From contig CALMQS010000029.1 of the NCBI GenBank assembly GCA_937871285.1, positions 19,868-83,867 on the forward strand: a stretch of DNA of 64,000 bases, in the 5' to 3' direction. The notes below the pieces were generated by a model. The model saw only the letters and a list, made by a program, of their open reading frames with translations. It did not search any database and had not been told where the DNA came from. The translations under genes and the position numbers were made by a program. Below, one piece after another: positions 1-9,798 of the stretch (position 1 is the first letter of the stretch; each line of letters begins with the position of its first letter). Source of the DNA: an uncultured Sphingobacteriales bacterium (GTDB lineage: Bacteria; Bacteroidota; Bacteroidia; Chitinophagales; Chitinophagaceae).

Positions 1-31
1 TTAGTTTGCACCCAAACTGAATTCACAGACC

Positions 32-709
32 ATGGATGTAAAAATAGAATCAAGCTGGAAAGCGGTATTAAAAGACGAATTTGCCAAGCCTTATTTTGAA
101 CAAATCGTTCATTTTTTGAAAACGGAAAAAATGGCTGGTAAAACAATATACCCGCCGGGGCCGCTTATTTTTAACGCATTTGAACAAACGCCTTTTGATA
201 AAGTAAAAGTGGTTATGCTCGGGCAGGACCCTTATCACGGCGCAGGCCAGGCGCACGGCCTGTGTTTTTCCGTTCAGGATGGCGTACCTCCTCCCCCCTC
301 GCTTATCAATATTTTCAAAGAAATACAATCGGATATCGGGATAACAATGCCTGCAAAGAAAGGAAACCTTACCCACTGGGCACAACAGGGGGTATTATTA
401 TTAAACGCTGCGCTTACGGTAAGGGCAAACGAACCTTTCAGCCATTCCAAAATAGGATGGGCTGTATTTACAGATGCGGTTATACAAAAAATATCGGAAC
501 TGAAAACAGGCATTGTTTTCTTATTATGGGGAAAGTTTGCCCAGGAAAAGCAGGCGCTGATTGATGAAACAAAACATCATGTATTGAAAGCAGCGCATCC
601 TTCTCCTTTTTCGGCCGATAAAGGCTTTTTCAACTGTAAGCACTTTTCAAAAACAAACAGCCTGTTGCAGCAGCAGGGAAAAGACCCGGTTGACTGGAAG
701 ATTGAATGA
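32..709 (+). CDS. ung: Uracil-DNA glycosylase, family 1
   Basis: Removes uracil from DNA to start base-excision repair. The 225-residue protein has the family-1 water-activating motif GQDPYHG (catalytic Asp at residue 66) and the DNA-intercalating motif HPSPFS at residues 189-194. Length is typical of bacterial Ung. The ATG at 32 is the natural start because the conserved fold begins about 20 residues later. It stands alone on the plus strand; its stop codon is followed at once by an A/T-rich repeat that runs up to plsC. Identification rests on visible motifs and is very secure. Confidence 0.97.
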   Translation: MDVKIESSWKAVLKDEFAKPYFEQIVHFLKTEKMAGKTIYPPGPLIFNAFEQTPFDKVKVVMLGQDPYHGAGQAHGLCFSVQDGVPPPPSLINIFKEIQSDIGITMPAKKGNLTHWAQQGVLLLNAALTVRANEPFSHSKIGWAVFTDAVIQKISELKTGIVFLLWGKFAQEKQALIDETKHHVLKAAHPSPFSADKGFFNCKHFSKTNSLLQQQGKDPVDWKIE

Positions 710-880
710 TTTGAAATTGATTGCGCTTCGGATTATTTAATTTATAGTTTATGGTTTGTGGTTTATTGTTGGAGTTTCCTTCGGGTTTCGGATTTATTGC
801 TTCAAATTTAATATTTGAATTTTATTTGGTTCTTGTTATTTGGTTCCTGATGCTTTTATATCGAATTTCGGATTTAATAT
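706..880 (+). repeat. A/T-rich leader-type repeat, copy A (upstream of plsC)
   Basis: This sequence fills the space between the ung stop and the plsC start. It shares the words GCGCTTCGG (723-731), a TTATTTAATTTAT-like stretch and GTTTATGGTTTGTGG with the reverse complement of 27190-27456, followed in both by ATTTGAA-, GGTTCTTGTTATTTG- and TTTCGGATTT-like words. Reading frames through it are open but translate to low-complexity hydrophobic sequence, so I treat them as non-coding. It is oriented with the downstream gene. Confidence 0.7.
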
Positions 881-1631
881 GGTTGTTATCAAAAATATAT
901 TCGGTCGTATATGGGCTTTCTGGGGAGCCATTATATTTATCGCCACCTTACTTATAGCGGTTGTACCCATTTGGTTAACCAACTACATAAAGGAGCCGAA
1001 GGGTACGGAAATATTCCGCCGGATATCAAAAGCATGGATGGAATTCTTTCTTTTTATGATCGGCTGCAGGATTATTGTAAAGGGTAAAGCACATTTTGCA
1101 AAAGGACAAAACTATATTGTAGTGAGCAATCATAACTCTTACATGGATATACCCATTACCACGCCGCAAATCCCGGGTCCAAACAAAACCATTGCCAAAG
1201 CGGAGCTTGCAAAAATCCCCCTGTTTGGACTGATCTATTCAAGGGGCTCCGTATTGGTTGATCGTAAAAGTGAGCGCAGCCGTAAGGAAAGTTATGGTAA
1301 AATGAAAGCTGTGCTGGAACAGGGGCTGCACATGTGCATCTATCCCGAAGGAACGAGGAATAAAACCAATGAGCCGTTAAAATCCTTTCACGATGGCGCC
1401 TTTAAGCTGGCGGCAGATACCGGGAAATCTATAATACCTGCTTTATTGTTCAACACCAGAAAGGTACTGCCGGGCAGCAGTAAACCTTTTTATTTGTGGC
1501 CGGCAACCCTGCGAATGGATTTCCTTGCGCCGGTTGCGGTACAGCCCGGTGATACAGCAGCTAGCCTGAAGGAGAAGGTATTTAAGATCATGTACGACTA
1601 TTACAAATCCCATGCTGCTAATTATTCCTGA
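879..1631 (+). CDS. plsC: 1-acyl-sn-glycerol-3-phosphate acyltransferase (PlsC/LPLAT family)
   Basis: Transfers an acyl chain to lysophosphatidate in phospholipid synthesis at the inner membrane. From the ATG at 879 the protein has 250 residues: an N-terminal membrane segment (about residues 10-33), the catalytic HX4D motif at 85-90 and the EGTR substrate motif at 157-160. The frame is open to a TTG at 840, but that extension lies in repeat sequence and is rejected. The 3' end overlaps the convergent lptD by 14 bases. An acyltransferase of the same fold with another acceptor cannot be excluded, but PlsC fits best. Confidence 0.88.
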   Translation: MVVIKNIFGRIWAFWGAIIFIATLLIAVVPIWLTNYIKEPKGTEIFRRISKAWMEFFLFMIGCRIIVKGKAHFAKGQNYIVVSNHNSYMDIPITTPQIPGPNKTIAKAELAKIPLFGLIYSRGSVLVDRKSERSRKESYGKMKAVLEQGLHMCIYPEGTRNKTNEPLKSFHDGAFKLAADTGKSIIPALLFNTRKVLPGSSKPFYLWPATLRMDFLAPVAVQPGDTAASLKEKVFKIMYDYYKSHAANYS

Positions 1632-4398
1632 AAGTACGGGTGCGGTTTATTTTAAGGTCGCGCAGCATGCCTGATTTCGGGTAGATAGAAATATTAAAAG
1701 AACGCCACAATCCAAAGGGTGTGACATTAATAGACATCTGCCAGCAATGCATTTCACGGGAGATGAACATGGAAAAAGAAGGGATCTTCAGCGTTTGAAA
1801 ATCAAAATAGCCATTGGCGCCTACTTTCCATTTTTCTGTTAAGCTAAAATCGCCGTTGAACTGAGCACTGGAAGTGAATCGTGTATCAAAGCCACTATAA
1901 TCGCGCCTGAGTATCTTGCTGAAGCTTAAGGAATAGGAAAGATTGATTGACCAGGGAATGTTAAAGTCAACAAATTCGGAGGGATTCCTGCGAATATAAT
2001 CCATCTGCTGTTCCATTTCATCTGCCGTTAGGTTATCATAATTATCATACTGCAGCTGGTCATCTGCCGCCTTTTTATCTTTATCTTTTTCCTTACTTTT
2101 AAAGCTCGTGGATACAGAAAGGCTGCCATTGGTAATACGTCCTAAAGAGATCTTATTATCCTGCCAGGCATATTTATTTATCCTGAATCCCATGCTGTCA
2201 ATAAGATAAGGATCAATATTGGCGCTGGCTGTAATATTGATCTTATCGAACAGGGTACTGCGCGCATACAGGTTAAATGTAGACAGCTTAAAGGAATCTG
2301 CCAGAAGATTATAGCTTCCCGTTATGCCAAATCCATCAATCAGCTTTACTTTTTTAAGGCCGTCTCCCTCTTCTTCGCTGGTACTGTCGGGCTTGTCTCT
2401 CACCTTCATCTCCAAAAAATTATCTATACCAAACCCTATGCTTCCCGATTCACCATACCCAAAGGGGCCATACACCCCGCCATCATACTGCGATAACATC
2501 CTCCTGCGTCCGCTGGTGTCTGTTTGAGTGTTTACATAATATGATTTAGACAGATCCGGCTTATAGCCTATGCTCATTTGCGGCCGCATAACATGGCGGA
2601 TGGCCTGTACTTTGGCATTCTTATCTTTCATGTTTAACGTACCGAACATAGCAGTACTGAAAGATACCGACATCGAGATATCACGGGCGGAGTAAAAGCC
2701 TTTACTAACGGAGCTGTCTACTTTATTGGTTTGATTATTCCACGTTCTGAACAGCTTTTGCGAATACCATCTTTCCTGGTAGCTGAAGCCCGGTGAAATT
2801 TGTATGGATCCTACCTGCGGCAGCGCCAGGGAAATAGGTATATTATGCTGAGCCCCCCATTGAAAGGTATCAATGATTTGCTTAAAGGTAAAGGAGGTAT
2901 CAACAAATGAAGTTATACCGCGTGCGCTGCCTGTATAGCCGATGCCCAATTTATAATACCATTTTCCTGAACCTGCAATTTCCTGCGGTTGAAACGGGTA
3001 CAGGGTATTAACATTAAAATTAATATCCGGGAGGTTAAGGTTAACTACGCTGGTATTATTATTCTGGTTATGGTTCAGGTTTACGGAAAGGTTATAAGGC
3101 TTACCGATCCATGATTTCTGGTAAGATATGGAAGAGCTTAACTGGTTGGCAAAGCTTTGGGGTTGGCTGTAAGAACCACCTGCACCATTGCTTTGGTCAA
3201 TAATAGCATTTGTAGGTAAATACTTGGTGTAGGAGCTCGACCCCGCGTTTACGCTTGCCGAAAAATTTACGCCCGGTCTTGCTTTGCTGTCCATCCGGTG
3301 GCTCCAGGTTAAAAAGAAGCTCTTGTTCTTGGCATAATCCGCATCACCCTTAAAACCCTGGTGCGTATTCTGGTAGCTGAAATTGAGCGAGCCGTTATAA
3401 CGGTACCTTACCCGGTAAGTAGGCGTAAGATTTAACCGCCAGCTCCCGTAAGAATAAATATCCACCCGCGAGGTAATATCAAAGTTGTCATTAATAACTT
3501 TATAGTACCCCAGTCCTTCTAATCCTAACCCCAAACGGTCTGTAACGGTAAACTGCGGCGGTAAAAAACCGGAGTGTCTCCCCTGCTGCATGGGAAACAT
3601 ACCAAAAGGCAATATAATGGGCAACACTGGCACATTTTCAAACTCCACGCCTACCGGGCCGGTAACCGCCATTTTTTTGCTGATGTATTTTATTTTTCTT
3701 GCCCTGAAAGCAAAGTGGGGCGTATCTAAATTGCAGGTGGTAAAACGGCCCTTAAAAGCATAAATGGTTTGCGCGTCAACTTTTTTTACTACCTGGGCAT
3801 AATTATACAATTCACTTTGCTGAAAATAACTGCTATGGGTAAGTCCTTTTTGTGTTTTGAAATTAAATTCCAGGCTGTCATTCACCGTGGTCATATCGCC
3901 CTGTACCAGGGTAGCCTGTCCCAACACTTTGCCGGCTGTATCTAACTTCATCCTCGCTTTTACCATGCTGGTTTGCTGGTCAAAAACAATTTCGGGCGCT
4001 TTAAGGTCTACATCTTTGTATTTTACCCCTGTTTCACCATAGAGATATAGTTTTTGAGCGGTTACATCCAGCACCATCGAATCTTTGGCTTCATACTCAA
4101 CCGGAGCATCAATGGAATCTTTAGACATTTTTACGCTAAAAGTGTCTATCTTAACCCTGCTGGCAGAATCGCCGCGCAGAGAATCCGGTTTATTTTTTTC
4201 TATAAGCGTATCCGTTAGCGGAACAGGAATGGAATCTTTTGACGATGGAATAGTATCTGTGCGTGCTGTTAAATAATTGTCAAAAGCAAATGGAGGGTGG
4301 ATTTTTGCCCATCCAATATGCGTTATTGCAACAGTAAGCAGCAGTAAGGTGGAGGTAAATATGTAATTTCGCTTAAATTTGCGATGTTTATTTTTCAT
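1618..4398 (-). CDS. lptD: LptD/OstA-like outer-membrane LPS assembly protein
   Basis: Probable LPS translocon of the outer membrane. The 926-residue protein starts at the ATG at 4398, with a signal segment (MKNKHRKFK followed by a hydrophobic stretch to about residue 32), then a Ser/Asp/Thr-rich linker, an OstA-like periplasmic region at roughly residues 90-200, and a long C-terminal beta-barrel rich in alternating aromatic strands. A TTG six codons upstream is a weaker start. It diverges from the amidase-mlaD-ostA group, so LPS export functions flank a shared promoter region. Bacteroidota LptD proteins are divergent from the E. coli one; the assignment is by architecture and context. Confidence 0.85.
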   Translation of the reverse strand: MKNKHRKFKRNYIFTSTLLLLTVAITHIGWAKIHPPFAFDNYLTARTDTIPSSKDSIPVPLTDTLIEKNKPDSLRGDSASRVKIDTFSVKMSKDSIDAPVEYEAKDSMVLDVTAQKLYLYGETGVKYKDVDLKAPEIVFDQQTSMVKARMKLDTAGKVLGQATLVQGDMTTVNDSLEFNFKTQKGLTHSSYFQQSELYNYAQVVKKVDAQTIYAFKGRFTTCNLDTPHFAFRARKIKYISKKMAVTGPVGVEFENVPVLPIILPFGMFPMQQGRHSGFLPPQFTVTDRLGLGLEGLGYYKVINDNFDITSRVDIYSYGSWRLNLTPTYRVRYRYNGSLNFSYQNTHQGFKGDADYAKNKSFFLTWSHRMDSKARPGVNFSASVNAGSSSYTKYLPTNAIIDQSNGAGGSYSQPQSFANQLSSSISYQKSWIGKPYNLSVNLNHNQNNNTSVVNLNLPDINFNVNTLYPFQPQEIAGSGKWYYKLGIGYTGSARGITSFVDTSFTFKQIIDTFQWGAQHNIPISLALPQVGSIQISPGFSYQERWYSQKLFRTWNNQTNKVDSSVSKGFYSARDISMSVSFSTAMFGTLNMKDKNAKVQAIRHVMRPQMSIGYKPDLSKSYYVNTQTDTSGRRRMLSQYDGGVYGPFGYGESGSIGFGIDNFLEMKVRDKPDSTSEEEGDGLKKVKLIDGFGITGSYNLLADSFKLSTFNLYARSTLFDKINITASANIDPYLIDSMGFRINKYAWQDNKISLGRITNGSLSVSTSFKSKEKDKDKKAADDQLQYDNYDNLTADEMEQQMDYIRRNPSEFVDFNIPWSINLSYSLSFSKILRRDYSGFDTRFTSSAQFNGDFSLTEKWKVGANGYFDFQTLKIPSFSMFISREMHCWQMSINVTPFGLWRSFNISIYPKSGMLRDLKINRTRTFRNN

Positions 4399-4492
4399 AC
4401 ATACACTGGGCAACAAAAATAGCCATATTACAGGTAAGAAAACGTGAAGATTGAAACTGAATTACTAAACCCCATTAAATTTTAACAAGGGC

Positions 4493-5467
4493 ATGAAGAA
4501 AAAAACCATCGTTGCATCCTTTTTTCTTTTTTCTTTTTTTATTTCCCTGGTTTGTTTTTCGCAAACCCAAAGCCGTATTAAAACGATTATTGTAGATGCG
4601 GGGCACGGAGGCGCAGACCAGGGGGCTAAAGGAAGCTATTCTACTGAAGCCCAGATAACGTTACAACTTGCTTTAAAAGTAGGCGCATTGCTGGAGAAGG
4701 AATTGCCGGAAACAAAAATAATTCAAACGCGAACCAGCGATATTACCCAGCCTGTAAGGGAAAAAGCAGCTTTTGCCAATGAAAATAAAGGCGACCTCTT
4801 TGTTTGTATACATGTAAATGCCGCTCCCCCCATCCGTCATTCACAAGTTACAGGATACCGTACCCGCACTTATTATACCGGTAAAGGCAATAATAGAAAA
4901 AAGCATACAAAAAAAGAACCTGTATATAAAAGATGGACCACACCTAACCCCCGCTCCGGCACAGGAACCTATGTGTGGGCTGCCGACAGGGATACGCATA
5001 AAGCCGATGCGGTATCTGAACGTTTTGAATCGGAAGGAGAGCTGACCGGTGTACCCGACCCCTCTACACCCGAAGGCGCCATTGCCAGCAGGTTATGGGT
5101 GCAAAAATATTTTAAGAACAGCGTTCGCCTGGCTTCCATGATTGAATCTGAATTTGTAAACAATGGACGTAAAAGCGATGGCGTGTTACAGCGCAATGAA
5201 AAAGGAATATGGGTATTGCAGGCCACCAATATGCCTGCTGTGCTGATAGAGACAGGTTTTATCACTAACAAGGAGGAAGAAGATTACCTGAACAGTGAAA
5301 AAGGACAGAACGAAATGTCGGCGGCTATTGTAAAAGCTATAATGAATTTTAAAAATCTACAGGACAACCTCAGAAACGCTGCAGATATATCCAATGCAGA
5401 AGCACCTAAAGAACAGTCTTCCATTTCTTCATCCGGCGCAAAGTTTCCGGAAGCTCAAAATCCCTAA
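4493..5467 (+). CDS. N-acetylmuramoyl-L-alanine amidase (Amidase_3), secreted
   Basis: Cleaves the amide between MurNAc and the stem peptide. The 324-residue protein has a hydrophobic signal peptide (about residues 1-23), the zinc-binding start motif VDAGHGGADQGAKG, the VCIHVNA motif with the second zinc histidine, and the conserved Glu in LIETGFITN. An insertion of about 75 residues after VCIHVNA, rich in Tyr, Lys and Thr, is the regulatory-helix/insert region that varies in this family. A low-complexity Ser/Ala tail ends the protein. It is upstream of mlaD with a 181-base gap, so it may have its own transcript. Confidence 0.93.
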   Translation: MKKKTIVASFFLFSFFISLVCFSQTQSRIKTIIVDAGHGGADQGAKGSYSTEAQITLQLALKVGALLEKELPETKIIQTRTSDITQPVREKAAFANENKGDLFVCIHVNAAPPIRHSQVTGYRTRTYYTGKGNNRKKHTKKEPVYKRWTTPNPRSGTGTYVWAADRDTHKADAVSERFESEGELTGVPDPSTPEGAIASRLWVQKYFKNSVRLASMIESEFVNNGRKSDGVLQRNEKGIWVLQATNMPAVLIETGFITNKEEEDYLNSEKGQNEMSAAIVKAIMNFKNLQDNLRNAADISNAEAPKEQSSISSSGAKFPEAQNP

Positions 5468-5597
5468 GCTTTCAAAAGCAATATGCCGGCGCTTTGCCTG
5501 AATATCCTATTTTTGCAACGAAAGGGTTGATTTTGAATAATAAGTGAAGGGTTGCTATCGTTCATCCTGAGGTTTTTGGCTGGCAAATTGTATTATG

Positions 5598-5615
5598 TAA
5601 AACAAATTTGTTTTA
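5598..5615. promoter_or_regulatory. 18-base perfect palindrome upstream of mlaD
   Basis: TAAAACAAATTTGTTTTA reads identically on both strands. It is centred about 42 bases before the mlaD ATG, in the gap after the amidase gene, and could be an operator for a dimeric regulator. No regulator gene lies beside it, so the role is inference only. Confidence 0.35.
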
Positions 5616-5648
5616 TCCGGCATCAGGATCAAAAATAAAAATTAAGGG

Positions 5649-6656
5649 ATGAAAATTTCTAATGAAACCAAAGTAGGTGCTTTAACAGCAATTGCTATTA
5701 CATTGCTTATTCTGGGCTTCAATTTTTTAAAAGGGAAACCCATTTTTGAAAAAAGTTTTAAAGTATATACTATTTTTCATTCCGTAGAAGGACTGTCTGT
5801 TTCCAATGCTGTTATGATCAATGGCCTGCAGGTAGGTAAAGTATATAAAATGCAGGAAACGGATAAGAACCTCAGTGGTATACTGGTTACCTTAAATCTC
5901 AGCAAAAGCATCAATATTCCTAAAAATTCCATCGTTCATATTTCAGGCAGCTTATTAGGCAACACTACTTTGGATATAGATTTGGGAAATGATGCTGCTT
6001 TTGTAAGAAACGGCGATACGCTTGCCTCCAACACTACCCTGGGTTTACTCGACCAGGTTAAAAGTAGCCTTGATCCGGCAATGGTAAAAATAAATGCCTC
6101 TTTGCAAACGCTTGATTCGGTATTAAAATTAATCGGGAACGTTTTTGACCCGCGCACGCAAAATAATTTTCAAACTATTTTTGCCAACCTGGCCATATCC
6201 ACCGCTCACCTGAACAGTTTACTGAATACACAAACCGGGGCATTGGCCCAAACCTTGTCTAATGCCAGCGCCTTTACAGGAAATCTTAAAAAAAATAATG
6301 ATACCATTACCGAGATTTTCGCTAATCTGAAAAACACTACGGGCCAGCTTGCCGGACTGGAATTACAGCAGACTTTAACAAAATTAGATGCAGCAGTTAC
6401 CGGGCTTAGCACTACTTTACATAAAGTAAACAACAACGATGGTACGTTAGGACTGCTGATGAACGATAAGAAATTATATACTAACCTCAATTCCACAGCC
6501 AATAGCCTGAATATTTTATTACAGGACTTCAGGATACATCCGCGCAGGTATACCGGCGGCCTGGTATTTGGCAAAAAAGATAAATCAGCTCCTTTAATGA
6601 CGCCTTTGCCTGATTCGCTGACTACAGTACCCGCTACAGATAAAAAACGGAAATGA
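5649..6656 (+). CDS. mlaD: MlaD/MCE-family lipid transport protein
   Basis: Substrate-binding subunit of an Mla-type phospholipid transport system, anchored in the inner membrane and facing the periplasm. The 335-residue protein has one N-terminal membrane helix (about residues 8-25) followed by a single MCE domain (about 36-115, containing VMINGLQVGKV) and a long helical C-terminal region of Asn/Leu/Thr-rich repeats. The MlaE permease and MlaF ATPase are not in this window. The stop overlaps the start of the next gene by four bases (ATGA), which suggests translational coupling. Confidence 0.9.
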   Translation: MKISNETKVGALTAIAITLLILGFNFLKGKPIFEKSFKVYTIFHSVEGLSVSNAVMINGLQVGKVYKMQETDKNLSGILVTLNLSKSINIPKNSIVHISGSLLGNTTLDIDLGNDAAFVRNGDTLASNTTLGLLDQVKSSLDPAMVKINASLQTLDSVLKLIGNVFDPRTQNNFQTIFANLAISTAHLNSLLNTQTGALAQTLSNASAFTGNLKKNNDTITEIFANLKNTTGQLAGLELQQTLTKLDAAVTGLSTTLHKVNNNDGTLGLLMNDKKLYTNLNSTANSLNILLQDFRIHPRRYTGGLVFGKKDKSAPLMTPLPDSLTTVPATDKKRK

Positions 6657-8647
6657 ATACACGAATGAGGATTGTATTATCCGTATTTTTTTTGCTGATC
6701 TTCCATTTGGCATGGGGCCAGCAAAAACCCGGAACGGCCGTTACTCCTGTATCTTCAGCGCAAACTAAAGACAGTGTCCGGGAAGTACACCTCATCCGCT
6801 CCGACGTACTAAAATTTGAAAAGAAAGACAGTACTGAATTACAAATATTAGTAGGCAATGCCATGCTTCGCCAGGAAAATACATTTTTCAACGGCGATAG
6901 TATTATTATGAATAAGCAGCAAAATGTAATTGAGGTTTTTGGCAATATTCATATTAATGATGCAGACAGCGTAAATGTGTATGCGCAATATCTTATTTAT
7001 TATGGCAATACCAGGATTGCACATCTCCGGAAAAATGTAAAGCTCAGCGACGGAAAAGCAACGCTTACTACAGAAGCGCTGGAATATGACCTGAATACCA
7101 AAACAGGCATTTACCTTGATGGCGGCAAAATTGTAACATCCACCTCTACCCTTACCAGTAAAGAAGGCTATTATTATGCAGATACAAAAGATGCGTATTT
7201 CAGAAAAAATGTTCATCTCATAGATCCTGAATATACCATGGCAACGGATACCCTTCTGTATAATGCGGAAACACAAATTGCCACTTTTGTATCGCCTACT
7301 ACCATTAATGATGGCAAATCCATTATACGAACATCCGATGGTTATTACGATATGAACAAAGGATTCGCGAACTTTGGCAAACGCCCGGTTATTGAAGACA
7401 GCACGCAATACATTACCGCTGATCATATTCAATTCGACAAAACTACTGGCGAGGGACACGCGCAAGGTAATTTTGTATACATTGATACAACGCAGGGCGT
7501 AACGCTTTTATCGGAAAAAAGTGATTTTAACCGGGATACGAAAACGGTACTCGCCACGGGGAAACCGGTAATGATCATTAAACAGGATAATGACTCCATA
7601 TTTATTACCGGCGATTCGCTGTATTCGGGTATTAAAATGGATACTTTATATGTGAAAGACAGCAGCGTATCTGACGGTTCTTTAAACTCCCAGCCTGACC
7701 AGTCTGCTCTTTTTCCGCAACAGGACAGTACGGTGCTTCCTGAACCCGGCCGGAATACCTCGATGAAGCTGTTAGAAAGACCACTCCGCGCTGACGTATC
7801 AAATAAACCTCCTTTGTTGAACAGGAATAAGCCCTTACAGGCAAAAGACACTGCAAGCCAGCCACACGCCGATACTCTCATAGCCAAGCAGCAAATAGTA
7901 GCAAATGATCCTGTAAATATTCCGGTCGTTACCTCAACAGATTCCATACTACTGCCGCCGCTGGTTAAAGATTCGCTCCCCGGGGATGGCAGCGATAGCC
8001 TGGCAATTCGTGCAAAAACACTACCCGGAGCAGAAGCAGATACGGTTAAAGGAGTACAGGTGCAGGATATTGACAGGATAGACAGTGTGCGTTTTTTCCA
8101 GGCATTTCGTCATGTACGGATATTTTCCGATTCCATGCAGGCGGTTTGCGACAGTATGTTCTTTTCGGGAAGAGATTCTATTTTCAGGCTATACATAGAT
8201 CCGATTGTGTGGGCAAAAGAAAGCCAGATTACGGGAGATACCATTTACCTGTATACCAGGAACAAGAAGCCGGATCATATTGAAGTGCTTGAAAATGCTT
8301 TCAGCATCAGCAGGAGTAATGATAGCTTTTATAACCAGTTGAAGGGAAATGTGATCAACGGTTTTTTTAAAGACGGCGACATAGACCACATTGTGGCTAA
8401 AGGCAGCGCCGAAAGCCTGTATTATTTGCAGGATAACGACAGCGCCTATACAGGCGCCAATTATGCACAGGCAGATTTGATTAACCTGTATTTTATACAA
8501 AAGGAGCTCGATAAAATTACATGGCTTTACCAGGTGAAAGGGGGATTTTACCCGGTAACGCAGGTGCCGGAAGAGAGACGCAGGTTTAGAAACTTTAAAT
8601 GGGAAGAAGCCCGCCGGCCTAAAACGCGGATGGAATTGTTTGAGTGA
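6653..8647 (+). CDS. OstA-like (LptA-type) periplasmic protein
   Basis: Probably the periplasmic bridge component of LPS export. The 664-residue protein starts with a signal peptide (about residues 1-23), then a long run of beta-jelly-roll OstA repeats (about 45-330: motifs such as NAMLRQEN, FGNIHIND, GDSLYSG). A low-complexity linker rich in Asp, Ser and Pro (about 335-470) leads to a second OstA-like block with repeated GD-type turns near the C-terminus. It is much longer than E. coli LptA, which is usual for Bacteroidota. It is coupled to mlaD by an ATGA overlap, and its 3' end overlaps the convergent glycosyltransferase gene by 29 bases. Confidence 0.85.
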   Translation: MNTRMRIVLSVFFLLIFHLAWGQQKPGTAVTPVSSAQTKDSVREVHLIRSDVLKFEKKDSTELQILVGNAMLRQENTFFNGDSIIMNKQQNVIEVFGNIHINDADSVNVYAQYLIYYGNTRIAHLRKNVKLSDGKATLTTEALEYDLNTKTGIYLDGGKIVTSTSTLTSKEGYYYADTKDAYFRKNVHLIDPEYTMATDTLLYNAETQIATFVSPTTINDGKSIIRTSDGYYDMNKGFANFGKRPVIEDSTQYITADHIQFDKTTGEGHAQGNFVYIDTTQGVTLLSEKSDFNRDTKTVLATGKPVMIIKQDNDSIFITGDSLYSGIKMDTLYVKDSSVSDGSLNSQPDQSALFPQQDSTVLPEPGRNTSMKLLERPLRADVSNKPPLLNRNKPLQAKDTASQPHADTLIAKQQIVANDPVNIPVVTSTDSILLPPLVKDSLPGDGSDSLAIRAKTLPGAEADTVKGVQVQDIDRIDSVRFFQAFRHVRIFSDSMQAVCDSMFFSGRDSIFRLYIDPIVWAKESQITGDTIYLYTRNKKPDHIEVLENAFSISRSNDSFYNQLKGNVINGFFKDGDIDHIVAKGSAESLYYLQDNDSAYTGANYAQADLINLYFIQKELDKITWLYQVKGGFYPVTQVPEERRRFRNFKWEEARRPKTRMELFE

Positions 8648-9797
8648 GCACTTGCTGGTACAGGCTATAAAATTGTTTGCCAATTACGCTATAATTGTAT
8701 TTCTTTTCCGCGTCTTTTGCAATCTCATAGCGATTAAATGAATCATAATTATCTATCATCCGGATCATTGCTTCAAGCAGTTCTCCTTCATTCTCAGATT
8801 GAACAAGCCATCCGTTTGAATCATTAACAGCTTCCGGGATACCCCCAACATTTGTAGCAATTACCGGTAATCCGCAACACAATGCTTCAATGATTACACA
8901 GGGAAAATTCTCATACCTGCTAAACATAACTAAGGCGTGAGCATATTGCATCTCCATTGCCACCTGCTCATGAGACAGGATGCCCGTCCACCTGACCATT
9001 TTATCAAGTCCCAGCGAAGCTGCCAGTTGCCTTAATTGAGGGGTTTCCCACCCGGCCAGGATACATTCCCAATTGACACGTTGAGATTTTAGCTTGGCCA
9101 ATACATTTAAAATTCCTTCAACATTTTTGGGATGATTCATAGTTGACGCGTGAAAGAACCGGAATACCGGGGACTGGTTTTCCCCTGGGAAGAAAACATT
9201 TGTATCAACTACATTATGAATAACAAGGAGAGATGGAAGTCTGAAAATTTCCTGTAGCCGCTTACCGAGTACCTTTGATACTGTTGTAACTTTAGCGGCA
9301 TGTTTAAATATTCCGGACACCGTATGCCGGTAATAAGCGCTACGGTTAAAATAATTGTCTGGAATGAGTTTATAGTAAGCGGAGGAATGTTCCGAAATGA
9401 TGTACGGTATACTCCATTTCTTTTTTATCCATTTTGCAATCACCCCGGATTTCATTGGAACGTGGACGTGTACAAGATCAGGGAGACCAGCTTCTTTAAA
9501 ATGATTCCGGATGAACCTCCTGTATGTTAAATAATATTTTCCATTATATATTATTTTATCAAGCAGCGGAATACCTGTTCTTTTAAATGCAAAATATATG
9601 ATGTATTCTTTTACATTTTCAGCTTCTTTTATTTCAACCTTTTTCCGGAGAACTTCAATTTGGGGACCGTATTGTACGATATGTATAACAGTGATAGCTG
9701 AATATTTTGATACAGCTTTTGCATGACGTTGTATGAAATCACCATCAAATGGATTAAATTTATTGGGATACCAATTTACGAGCCAAAGTACTTTCAT
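8619..9797 (-). CDS. GT4-family glycosyltransferase
   Basis: Transfers a sugar from a nucleotide donor to a glycan acceptor in the cytoplasm. The 392-residue protein starts at the ATG at 9797 with a GT-B N-terminal domain (MKVLWLVNWYPNKFNPFDG) and ends with a glycosyl-transferase-1 domain containing FSRYENFPCVIIEALCCG, the nucleotide-sugar-binding EX7E region, and ATNVGGIPE. The linkage made is unknown. The gene is one base downstream of the methyltransferase and appears to be last in a three-gene transcript with the flippase. Confidence 0.9.
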   Translation of the reverse strand: MKVLWLVNWYPNKFNPFDGDFIQRHAKAVSKYSAITVIHIVQYGPQIEVLRKKVEIKEAENVKEYIIYFAFKRTGIPLLDKIIYNGKYYLTYRRFIRNHFKEAGLPDLVHVHVPMKSGVIAKWIKKKWSIPYIISEHSSAYYKLIPDNYFNRSAYYRHTVSGIFKHAAKVTTVSKVLGKRLQEIFRLPSLLVIHNVVDTNVFFPGENQSPVFRFFHASTMNHPKNVEGILNVLAKLKSQRVNWECILAGWETPQLRQLAASLGLDKMVRWTGILSHEQVAMEMQYAHALVMFSRYENFPCVIIEALCCGLPVIATNVGGIPEAVNDSNGWLVQSENEGELLEAMIRMIDNYDSFNRYEIAKDAEKKYNYSVIGKQFYSLYQQVLTQTIPSAF

Positions 9798-9798
9798 A

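Noticed and set aside
751..957. Possible 68-residue protein between ung and plsC
   Set aside because: It is the translation of the A/T-rich repeat; similar hydrophobic translations arise from the other copies (27168-27398, 39772-40128), with no ribosome-binding site or conserved motif.
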